From Liolophura sinensis (Eukaryota > Mollusca > Polyplacophora > Chitonida > Chitonidae): a stretch of 60,000 nucleotides of DNA. Of this stretch, positions 1 to 11,600 are shown in pieces. The first letter of the stretch is position 1; every line of letters begins with the position of its first letter. Where the stretch lies: NCBI RefSeq assembly GCF_032854445.1, contig NC_088300.1:17863570-17923569 (forward strand). Direction: 5' to 3'. The position numbers and the translations under genes are program-made. Below the pieces are notes generated by a model, which made no database searches, was not told the origin of the DNA, and saw only the letters and a program-made list of their open reading frames with translations.

Positions 1-920
1 GTACAACCCTCTAGGGCATCCTACCCACACTTCTGGAAATTTCAAAGAATAACGGTGTTGAATTAATCATCCACAGTCAATGATTTGTGTATGATACATT
101 CTTTAGCTGTTTGTTAATATAAAATATGATGTTTCGGAAAAGCACAGGTGGGGTGCCCCACTTTATCACATGACGCTTGTTTTACATGACAGTTCATACA
201 ATGATATGATAAATACAAAAAATGTGCACATTTTAGTCCATGCTATTGTCTTTGAACATGATTAGATTAATCTTAATTACCAATGGTTTTATATTCAATG
301 ACATCTGAAATCAGGAGGCCCTTAATTTTAATGTTTGAAATATCTTGCTCACAAGTTCCTGTTTTGGTGAAGGCTCATTTTTCAAAATCTTGTTCACTAT
401 GAAATTCCATCATAACTCTTTTCTGAATAAAATGTCTGCTGTTTAATGTCAAGCGGGGTTTACACACGTATTTTATTTCTTTAATAAATCAGAAAGTCGA
501 TCTGTCCAAGAAAATACAAATTCACGTAATTCAATCTCGTGAAAGCAGGCTACTGATATACAGCATATGCTATACTGCCATTACTTTAAATCAAGTGACT
601 GTAACAATGGTAAATCATTAATCCGGTACGCAAAACCAATAGAAGTACAAAATGCAAATTACTGTTTTTTAGCATTATTCCATCTTATAAGGTGAAAGAA
701 GCCACTTGAAAAATGCTAAAACTTTAGGTAAAATACAGACCAATTAAACTCATAGACTAAAGGCGTTATTGTTTCTTAATAATGAGGCTTCACTCTGTAC
801 ATGCATCTTATTGACTTTCTGTTTTTCATCCAGGAAATTATCCTAATGATTAATCTAAATGATATTGTTAAACCTTATCCCACACCCACACAAAATGGGT
901 CAAACAACATCCCCACTAAG

Positions 921-1818
921 GACTGAATGACACAATATCTGTTTTCAAAATCTGTACATGGCCTACTACACAATAAACTACAAGCGGAACTGAAAACTTG
1001 CCAAAGCACTGTACCCAAATGATCAACACTGACAGTACATATGCCCTAATGACCAACACTACACTAAGATGACACCCTGAACTGACCTGGATGTACCCAC
1101 CTGTCTTTTTATTATCAAATTCCATGCACATGATTCATAAAAAAACCCACCTGCTTTTTCTGGCTGAGTAGGAGCAACAAACTTAGGTGGAAATTTTTTT
1201 GATAGTTCTCCCAAAAGAAGGTCCACTCTTTGACGTTGAAACAAAGAACTTGGCTCTTCTTTCTGCTTCTTTTCTTTAGGTTTCACTTTCTCTGTTAAGG
1301 ACAAATATATGATCAGACATCTCACCAACATTGTGGACAACACAAGCTTTATATTTGATGGTAAACTCAGTCGTGCTATGGAAGAAATTAAGTGACAACT
1401 CTTTAAATTTACTATTCTGATACAAGTACATGAGAAAATGTTATGAATTTGATGGTTCTCAGGTATCTGAATTTGGGCGGATAAAGCTGACAACAAAACC
1501 CATGTGAGAAACATTTGATAAGTAACTGAATGACACAATATCTGTTCTGAAATCTGTATTTCAAAATCTGTACATGGCCAACTACACAATAAAATACAAG
1601 TGAAACTGAAAACTTGATAAAGCACTGTACTTAAATGATCAACACTGACAGTACATATGCCCTACTGACCAACACTACACTAAGATGACACCCTGAACTG
1701 ACCTGGATGTACCCACCTGTCTTTTTATCATCAAATTCCATGCACATGATTCATAAAAAATCCTCAGAGACTGACCTACTTTTTCTGGCTGAGTAGGAGC
1801 AACAAACTTAGGTGGTTT
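921..1818. repeat. Tandem segmental duplication over the MED6 exon 7 donor
   Basis: About 270-290 bp occurs twice, at 921-1190 and 1525-1818, in direct orientation and with many small differences. Shared landmarks are gaatgacacaatatctgtt, ccaacactacactaagatga and ggctgagtaggagcaacaaa. The first copy includes the 3' end of MED6 exon 7 and its donor; the second lies in the intron before exon 7 (gene sense) and holds a decayed copy of the same exon end. There the reading frame gives PEK then TAG just before an alternative GT. Confidence 0.85.
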
Positions 1819-4800
1819 TTTGCTAAAAACCTGGCCTTTTTTCTTGAGAGTTGGATTCTAACTAGCCACATCCACTTAGGCAAGGGCATTATTTTGACAC
1901 TGAAGACCCCTTAATTTATAGTCAGGATCTCAGTTAGAGTTTTTCAACATGTTTTAAAGCAAAAGGCCAGAGAAACTGGTAATATGACCCCACAAAAGAC
2001 ACCAGTTCAGGATTGCAAAATAGCTTGTATGTGCCACGGGAACATCAAATTCTAGCCAGCTGGATTGGAGACCTTTCTGACAGGTCATGAGAGTAATCTA
2101 GGAACAATCTTGTGTTATAACAGTGTTAAGGGTGGACTGGTTCATGTCTGTTACATTCTTTGAAGAGATAGTTAAGTTTGCCAAGGGCTTGTTTCACACC
2201 AGATACAGTACCAGAGCTGTCTTACTGATTCTATGCTGATGGTGTGCTGATGAATGGAGAGCTATAGAGTGAGAACTTATGACACTAAGTCAGTCAAGCA
2301 GCAGCCAAAATCCAAAACATTATTTGTCCTTTTTCTCTGTAAAACTCTTTCTACTGTTTTGTTTTTGTTTGTGAAGGCCATGGGGAAGAACAGCTTTGTA
2401 CAAATTGACGGAGTAACCTTCAATACATGAAGATATTATTATTATTATTAGCAGCATATATAAGTGGTGGTGCTGGATACTCAAGAATATTTAGGTTACC
2501 TGACAGCGGCTAGCATTATGGTGGGAGGAAACCGAGCACAGCTTCGGGGAAACCCACGGCCATTCACAGGTTGCTGGAAGACCTTCCCACTTACAGCCAG
2601 AGGGGATTACCTACCCAATTTTGTAAGCTTTCATTACCCAACTCTATGTCCATCATCTTATCAAAGGAGAGCTACAGCATTGTATCCAGTATACAGTATC
2701 CAGCAAACCATACTGAGAACGTGGACAGAATTCACATAGAAAACACAACTCATGTTCAAGTAGTGTCACCTAACTTAATACTTACTCATGGTTGCCAGAA
2801 CCAGTCTAGGCAAAAGGCAACCTTGTTTCCTTACATATTATAGAGAATTTTTTTTTTGCTTAATTGGCACTTTAGGTAATACTGTTCTTGAGTGTCATTA
2901 ATCCAACAGCAGTTAGGATTATACACAGAAGTCACACAACAAAAGGCTTCACTTAGTGCATTACAGAAGCCCTGAGGCTGCACTAATGGCAGCTAGAGAT
3001 GGATTCTGGCATACAATCTTACTGATCCAGGGCCTGTGCCCTGCAATGTGACTGGTACGTTTGACATCTGGCCAGTAAGGGGTTCCAGTGAACATGGGCC
3101 AACTACATGTAGTTTACCAAATATAGTGTTAAGTGATAATACATGCACACACCATAAAATCCCTATAAATCAGTAAAACTTTTCAGGAAGAATGTTTCCG
3201 CAAACTGTACTCTCTCACCTGTTTCCTCGGGATCCTTAAATTCCCACCAATAGCCCTTTGACGGGTGATACTTGGAGTATGACTGGGCTGGCAACAGAAA
3301 ATCCATGCAGTGTTGTCAACATTTCACACATTACACAGAACGTATGATTTATACACTCAGAAACCATCACTAAACACATACATACATGTTAAGGCAGTCT
3401 GACAAGAGATATCAGCATTTAAATGGAGAAAATAAAATGACTTCACTCGTATGACAAACATGATTTTTTGGCGAAAAATAAGCATGATTAACTGAATCAG
3501 CATTTGTAGCTGAGATTAAAATGCACATGCAACACAATGCACTTCTAGTTAATAATTAAAACAGGAATGATGTGAATAATGCAAGTGTGAAAGGCAAAAA
3601 ATTTTGTTCTTTTACATTCTTATGAAAATAGTGTGTGAAGCAAGAAAGTCAGGCAATGCTGGAGGAAGGGTGAAGAAGCCATCGATATATGGGTCAGCCC
3701 ATGTAACTTGTTGCATAAAGGTTCCAGCACACACCACACCAGTGCAAGCGTAATGTTTCTCTTGATCAAATGGTGGAATGGGGCAAACACTAATGAGAAA
3801 CTGTTACACACCCAGAAGCATGATTCAAACGCAATTTTATTTATGTAAAATGTTTCGTTCTCAGCTCATCATAATGACATCACATAAGTTAAAACTGCAA
3901 CACTGCAGATATTGTGCTACAATCAAAACATGACTCATGATCCTGCTCACATTAGAGCCACCTCATGGGGTTAAAAGAAATATACTGCCTCTGCACTACA
4001 CCCAATTTAGCCTTACAGTGTAGGTGAAGTAAAAAATAATGTGTGCTCTTCATGAACGGTAATATAGACAGCAACGTCCAGAAATACTTTACATTCTTTG
4101 CTAAGATACACCTTTTTTTTTCTGCTCACAGAATAGATGACTTAAACATGGTCTGAAAAGGCTGCAGTAAGTTATCTTAATCTAAATTCTTTTTATTACT
4201 TCCAAAAAAAAAACCTAAAATAAAAAAAGAACAAAAATAGCTTTGGGGACAATTTTGCACGGTGCTTTGAAAGCACTAACTCAGGTCATATCATTTATGT
4301 TCTTTTTGCTGTTTAAGTAAAACACAACCTCAGCCATTACCTTAGTATGCATGACAATGTTTATAGTTAAAACGGGATTATCATAAAATAAGCAATAATG
4401 TTACTATACTGATTCCACCATTTAAAAAAAAGCCATAGGTACATGTATACTGTCATCTTTCAGCTGTGGTTTTATTTTAGGGCCAATCACTATTGCCTCA
4501 CTGTGGTTTTAAGTGTTTCAAAACTCTGGGCACTATCCCACTGGGCTCTCCAATGCGGTAGCTTTGACTTTGTCCAGTTCAGGCTGGCTTCCTCTTCAGC
4601 CGTATGTGGTCTGTCAGCAACCTGCATATGGACAGCTACATGTACAGGGCAGGGGAAGACCTATTGTATATCTCATACACTTCCCTGCATATGGACACCA
4701 AGGTTTTTTTCTTGATTTATCTATAGGCTCAAAGACAGACCATTTACATGAATGTATCGATCTATTACATGGGTATATACGGGCCCAGTATGTGGGGCCA

Positions 4801-7800
4801 TTCTACCTCTGATTCACCAGGAGCATTTAGAGAGTTCTGGCTCATTGGTTATAACCCACTCAAATACTCACAGGCGTTTCACGGCATACATCCTAACATT
4901 CATGCAATCTTTTAGTTCTGTTTATTTTCAACCTTACTCATCCTTTCTCACTCACCTTCTTCAAATGCAGACTGGAGATTGAACACAGTGTTCAACTACA
5001 ATGGAAAATTGAGGAAAACATTAGGTAAATATAGTTCATCATAACTTTACAAAGGGAGTAGGACACACCTAAATATGGGATTTCCTTCATTCTGATGCCT
5101 TGTTTTTACCAATATGAGCAGCAAACACTGTAAAGAAGAAATACAGTTCACCAAACTTGAAATCTCGTTTTTCAATGTGATTTCCTGCTTACCAGTACCT
5201 TCAAAATGACATGACTCACACATAACCACAAATGTATTGGGCAACGTGTCAACTTCGCCCTAAAGATATTGCTTAACATCAATTTCACGCTCAAACAGCC
5301 TCTGATGAGTCAACAAAAATATTCCTACACCTAAAAAAGCTCATTTGTATATGCTGAAACTAACAGAAGGAACAGAAGGTCTTTTCTTTTTTGTAAAAGC
5401 TTATGCAATTCCCATACATGGCAGTGACAAATGTCAAACAGCTTCTACTTACATATTTGCATATGGGCCAACAAGTCAGCTTCCTGTTTTGAAGAAGCCA
5501 TATATATATCTTAATTACCATCACAACAGTACTATGAATAGCTATTTCCTCACCAGTCTGGAGTTGATGACAGATCCGAGGTCAGGAGCTTGGTATACCA
5601 CACCGGCAATTATGTAATAGTCAGCATATGAGGTGACTACAATCAGACAAGCGAACAGATGTTAAATTTATTCCAAAAAAGAACTTTTCTATAAGAACCA
5701 TCATAATACAATACTGAAGCCTGCTAGAAAATTTCATTTTTGTTGTCAACCTATACTGATTTAAAGCATGCACAAAACACTGGGTATTTATTTCTAAATA
5801 CTTGTTTGTAATATATGATGTGGCCTGTCATATGAAAGAACCAAAAAGCTTATAAGCTTTAATCTTAGTGAGTAAAAATGGCTTCAAAGATTGTTTTCTT
5901 AATGCCCCAATGGTAAATGGTCAGTCTGGAAATTAAGTAGCCGTGGTATCATCGACGAATACTTCGGAACATTGACGAAATATATGCATAAATAGAGGGC
6001 TTACTAACAAATACAAATCAGCTGACTGTGGAGGAAAACAGAGCCCAGTGGAGACCACGTCCCACTGTCCGACAAGATCCTAACAAACCTGATGAGAGGG
6101 ATGCTTTAAGAGAGAGTGAGAGAGAGCTCACTGTAGAGGAAACCAGAGCCCAGAGGAGACCATGTTCTACTTGTCTGGCAAGGACCTAACAAATCTGAAG
6201 AGAGGTTGTGGAGGAAACCAGAGCCCAGAGGAAACCATGTCTCTTTGTTTGGCAAGGATCTAACAAACCTGATGACAGAGACACTTCAAGAGACTGAGTG
6301 AGATAGCTGATTGTGGAGGAAACCAAAGCCCAGAGGAGACCACGTCCCAATGTCTGGCAAGAACCTAACAAACCTGACGAGATGGGCATTTCAAAGGAGC
6401 CAGAGAGCTGACTGTGGAGGAAACCATACCCCTTTGTCTGATAGGTACATGACTAATCTGTTATGAGGGACACTACAGAGGAAGGAGCTAGAGAGAGACT
6501 ACTCAAAAGTATATTTTACTAAGTGATGAGATTGGTGAAGGGGGTCATTTAACTGATACCTTGCTGAGGTGAATGTCTGTGTTGCTTTCTGATGACATAC
6601 AAGATAGGCTCTTGAACATGCAACAGTATATATTCCAACCCAACCATATTCCTAAAACAGAAGAAAGTTTACCAAAAAGTAGACACATATCTGACACACA
6701 AATATGAGCAATGAGCACAGGAAATGTGATTAGGCCCCTTTCCATTGTTTGTTTTTAGACCATCTTTAGTATGTAATATTGTAGAAAACAATTCAGAGTT
6801 TACAAAAAGCAAAACTGACTTCTCAAATGATGTTGAAAGAAAGATTGAGCACATTACGACTCTTCTAGGATTCAATATTTCACTTTTTAAAGTCAATTTT
6901 TAAAAAATAAACAGAACTGTACAAATGATGTATGTAAAGACTGATGTTGAGTAATTTAGGATATTAGAACCCATCAGGGGTGACATCTGCACATCTATTT
7001 TCTTTATATCTTTCCTCTCACTAACAGATGAAAATTAAGCAAATTTAAACCACGGAACTTTGCTTGATGGGAACTAGTGGTAACCAGCTCAGTCACGGAG
7101 GCCCCTCACATATTTTACAGATGAGACAATTTGACACATGCACAAATATCTATAATCAATCATCTGTATAGGATGATAAATACATCAAAGCATGTATACG
7201 GTCTTTCCAAACAGGGGTGGTATGTGGGAAGGTCTGCCAGCAACCTGCAGATGGCCGTGTGTTTCCCACTGCCTCTCCTCGCTTTCCTCCATACTGCTCG
7301 CCACCGTGAAATATTCTTGAGTATTAAATAAACAAACAAACAAGGGCAAGATATGACAGGAACACTAGAGTGCGAAAGAAAAAACCTACTGAAGTTGATC
7401 TGGGCTTACACGCTGCATCTTCACTATCTCATTGTTACATGTGCAGTCATAGAAAGGGTTACTTCTGTCAGAGAAGTAGTCTACGATGTTGGTGGGGTTG
7501 AGCAGGTGACTCCTGGCTGAATTACACCACGATATGCTGAGGCTATTGTCTGAAAAACAACAATACATAAATGCATAAACGGCTACAGTTAATTATGATT
7601 CTCATTAAATGTCTGTCACACTGACCTTCTGTGCTCTGTAATGATTAAGTATTTCGTGATAATGCACTCCATGAAGTAATAAATGATTGTAAATACCGGC
7701 ATACAAGAAGTCATTCGTAAAATCATACATTATTGAATTTGTAAATGGGACACTACAGTTAACACGAAATCTGCGTCTGAAGATCGTACGCTTCCCAAAG

Positions 7801-8050
7801 GAGGGTGTCACAATCGTGGAATTCAACAGACATATAAATGTAGGTCGATGATGATTAATGCTATGCGGGAAATTTTCCCGATGAAGGATGCGCACTTTAT
7901 ATTTGACGCTGTGTTGTTGTTGTACTCAACCTCAAGTGGTATTACGTGACCTAAAAGACCTCACACTAACGAAATACGCTAAAACAAAGAAACCATTACA
8001 CTTTTTATGGCATAAAATGCACGTTTACCTGATTTATCTACAGAAGCCAT
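1151..8050 (-). CDS. MED6: Mediator complex subunit 6, seven coding exons (C-terminus missing)
   Basis: Head-module subunit of Mediator, which bridges activators to RNA polymerase II in the nucleus. Coding exons on the minus strand: 8029-8050, 7390-7549, 6560-6651, 5554-5636, 4956-4995, 3219-3287, 1151-1291. All junctions are GT-AG and phases match throughout (607 nt, 202 codons plus 1 nt). Recognisable conserved stretches are an N-terminus [37 protein letters not shown] (exon 2), [10 protein letters not shown] (exon 3), [19 protein letters not shown] (exon 4), [11 protein letters not shown] (exon 6) and [19 protein letters not shown] (exon 7); these match MED6 in order. Animal MED6 is about 246 aa, so about 45 residues of the weakly conserved tail are absent: the last exon is beyond base 1 or too divergent to see. 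The start is chosen because it gives the family N-terminus and a 22-nt first exon in phase 1. Divergently paired with the galaxin-like gene. Confidence 0.95.
2464..2607 (-). mobile_element. tRNA-derived SINE family 1, 3' fragment
   Basis: Family 1 tail and body in reverse orientation (tactcaagaatattta, cattatggtgggaggaaacc, ggttgctggaagacctt). The tRNA-like head is missing. Lies in a MED6 intron. Confidence 0.75.
6020..6440. repeat. Irregular minisatellite in MED6 intron
   Basis: About five imperfect copies of a roughly 85-100 bp unit built on gtggaggaaaccagagccc and tctggcaaggacctaacaaa. Units vary in length, some carrying an extra GAGAGTGAGAGAGA stretch. No coding sequence is supported here. 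Confidence 0.7.
7216..7342 (+). mobile_element. SINE family 1, 3' half
   Basis: Forward orientation: ggtatgtgggaaggtctgcc, ccagcaacctgcagatggcc, gaaatattcttgagtatt and a tail of AAAC repeats. No tRNA-like head. Located in the MED6 intron upstream of exon 3. Confidence 0.75.
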
Positions 8051-8629
8051 AGTCAGTCTCTTTTCTTGTACCGGTATCAGTAAAGTCAACAAAAGAGAGA
8101 AACGCTTCCAGTGGGACAGGGGAAGTAACTGATGGCCACCGACGTAAAGTACATGTATGCAGTTCAACGGGACAATATAGGCCTTAGTACATGTTCAATA
8201 CAAGTCCAATCTTAGCCCACAAAAATTGATGCAACCCAATGTTGGTGTTTATGACCGTCACTTTAATTACCCACGCAAATCAAGAATCGGAAATCCCAGA
8301 TGTTTAACACATCTAGGTTACGGTATGGCTGGGCCTGTGGGGGTAGGGTATAAAACAAGCGTCGAATGGCCATAAAACCTACAGCAAACCAGTCTTGGAA
8401 AGGTTGTAGTCAGGATGGTTGAATCGGATGTTCTCACATGAAAAGTTATCTACTAGGCTTAAAAACAACCTCTGGGTCGCCGACACAACACAGTTATCAA
8501 GGAAAAAGCCGTTTAGAATCCACGTCTAAAAATAGAAACGTTGTCACAAGTTCGCATCCTGGGAACCCCCAAAACTCTTCATAAAAACACGCAAGCCTGT
8601 GGATAAGGCTTACAACTCAAACTGACACC
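8051..8629. promoter_or_regulatory. Divergent promoter region between MED6 and galaxin-like gene
   Basis: The two start codons are 579 bp apart and point away from each other. On the galaxin side a TATA-like cataaaaac lies at about 8579, some 50 bp before the ATG, and a clearer tataaaac at about 8349. No TATA box is evident on the MED6 side, as expected for a housekeeping gene. Transcription start sites are not determined; this is inference from position. Confidence 0.45.
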
Positions 8630-11600
8630 ATGAAGGTAACATCGGGATCCACCATGCTGGCACATGTATTATTTTGGCTCATGTCCGTTGCATCAGGTAA
8701 GACAAATATATCAGACCAGTGCAGATACGTGACAATGTATGGTGTATGCAGGTTAAAGTTTAACCGTAAACATTTTACAAACAACATTATTCATTTTGCT
8801 TCTAATTTGACTTTTTTACTTCCATTATCCATGATCCTTCATAAATGTGACACTTTCCAGAACGTTTACCTGTAACGTTACAATATACCGCTTATGTACT
8901 AGCATTATACCTATATAATGGACTTCTAGTACTAGTTGTATAGCTGCACGTGGACACATGGAACCATGAAATGGCCTCTGCTAACGAATAGTCAAGAAAT
9001 GCATAATATTCAGTCTACTTTTACAGATTAAATTCTGTGTTATAAACGTCAATTACTATGATTCTAAATATTTTATAAATTTTTCAAGGATAACGATTCA
9101 GGCGCATATATACACACTGGGAATAATATATCACTACTAGCCAATGCATACATTGTAGGCCAATACGTAGGTATATTCCGTGCTATATATAGACACAGAA
9201 TCCCCTGTATGACGGACTGCGTAAATTCAGCGTAGCGCCATCTAACGTCAGGGGGAGGGAACCTTGCCACAGAACCCTTGTGCTATAGTAGGCCTACATG
9301 TATCTCACAAAAGCCTTCCAAGGCGCTACCGTCTGGAGCGGGGTTGTGAAATACATATACCCACTCATTTCGAAACTAAGCAGTTTTTATATTGGCTCCC
9401 ATTAAATCTAGAAGTCAGTGTTGATATGATAGTTCACCTTGAACGTCATGAAATTCGGAAAATAAATGTGAAATATTCACAAATTGTTACGGAAGCGATC
9501 CAGTTTTTGGCAGAGTCATTTTGAAATAGGAGCTCAAGAGAGGCCTACAGGCCTACACTGGGTTTCCCATACTGTTCGAGTAGGCCCCACCAATAAGGTA
9601 AGGCAATAAGGCAAGGTCGGACAAAATTTTGTCCGACCAAAGACGGAAAGCACTCATTAATTTAATGAATCAACTGGGAAAATTTGTGAAATCCATTGCC
9701 TTAGGTCTAGGTATAGTCATGTTTTTGCCACAAGGCAACCTTCCTCGAAAACCGAAACTTCAGATTCAGACATTGTTGAAAATACGCGTCAACATTTATT
9801 CATAAATTGCAGGAAGGAGTATAACCATGAATTCTTAACACATGAGCTCCTCCTTTTCGGAGTTTAACGCACAGTCAGGTCTGCACGTTACATGTGTCAC
9901 TGACACAGGCAAAGGTCATTAATCATAACACTGAGTCCATACCAACCTCAAAAACATCGCAGCAGATTTCCAAACTCCAACTGGATGAAACCGATCTCAG
10001 TGAGATCCGCGCTGAGGGCATCGAAAGTTACCTGAACTAAGTTTAAAGTTCTTTTTTGTGCCTCTCTAGGTTCAGTGAAGAAGATTGAAGTTGTGCTTAA
10101 ATACAGTGATGGAGATACAATAGATTTTTGGAAAATTTCAGTGCCAAACAGCGAGTTAAAGTTCATTAGTTTCATCGGTGATGCTAGTAAATTAAAAAGG
10201 TAGTATTCAAGATTCCACCTGAAAATTACATACAGTAGAGGAGGTGAGTGCTATGTAGACCTATCCTACTACACACTAGTCAGATTTGAGTTTCTGCAGC
10301 CCAATTAAATGAGAAGGATGAAAAGGAGTCATTAGGTTCATTGTGTGTGTGTATACATGTACTGTGTCAGAAGTGCTAAAGCCATTGAAGTATCATGCCA
10401 AATATCACACCAGACATGACACTCCACCCAGTCATAGTATACTGACATCGAGCCAGCCATGTTTTTCTCGGCTCTACCCTCTCAATGCTGATTGCCAAGC
10501 AAAGCAGCAACAAGTATCACCTTTAAAGCCACTGGTATGACCCGAGCTGCATGGTTTTGTTCCCAATTCTCTCAAAGGTGTCAAACTAGTAGTGAAATAA
10601 AACAGGAAAAGGTCATGCAATTATCGTCCACAGGAGCAAACATTTAGAATAGAATACTATAATGTTCATTCAACAGGGTCTGAATGATAACCATGGGCAA
10701 TTTAACGTACATGTACATTGATAAGTTAAATGACGGTCTTCAGGTTTAAGTATACTGCGTGTTAGATATATATTGATATGTATGTATGATCTCCGTTTGA
10801 ATTGCAGTCATGATGTCCCCATGTAGACCAGGAGAAGAGTATTGTGTTTTTGCAAGGGAGTGTTACAACAAAAACACTCAAGTGTGTTGCGGAGATATGA
10901 TCAGAAACAAGAATGAGAGCCTGGGATGCTGCCTCATTAGAGGTGAGAGCATACGTTTACTATATAATTCACTATTTTATAAATGATCTTGAATGGTGTT
11001 TATTGTGTTACATCCAGAGAAGAAAAACAATGCATAGTTATAATGTATTTTATCATATTTTTTTAAATGTATGTTCACATTTTGTCTTGACGTTCAGTAT
11101 GAAAATAATATGAAAAACACGATCTATTAAGTAGAGGACAGGTGATTCTCATGCAAAAATTGGTGGAGGCCACAGCACAGTTTTAATTCTCATTATGTTA
11201 TGATAACTTTTGTGACAATTTATGATAAAAACGAATTAGAGTTGTGATGATGGGCAGATAGTGGTGACAAACAAGGTAGAAAGTTTGACAGGCCTTACAA
11301 CAGTTAAGCCAAAACTTCAAGCTGCTTAATTGGAGAACTTAATGAGATGGCTCAATACAAAGAAAGCATGAATTGTTCTGTCTTCATCAGGCAAATATGT
11401 TCATGTTTGTACTTTAATTTAATTTAACTTGGCTGTTCCTACAATATTGATCCAGTTTGCAACTGAACAATCTCCTACTAGTTGAGTGAGGGGGGTTTAT
11501 CACGTAATTGATGAAGTGTTTCTCCAAAAATTTGATCGATGTGCATGTGAAATAGTGTTGAGTTTAGCCTTGAACCCTCAATAAAATAAGTAAATAAATA

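Noticed and set aside
1090-1137. Possible MED6 exon 8 (EFDNKKTG)
   Set aside because: No acceptor AG lies in front of it in the right phase, and it belongs to the duplicated intronic block.
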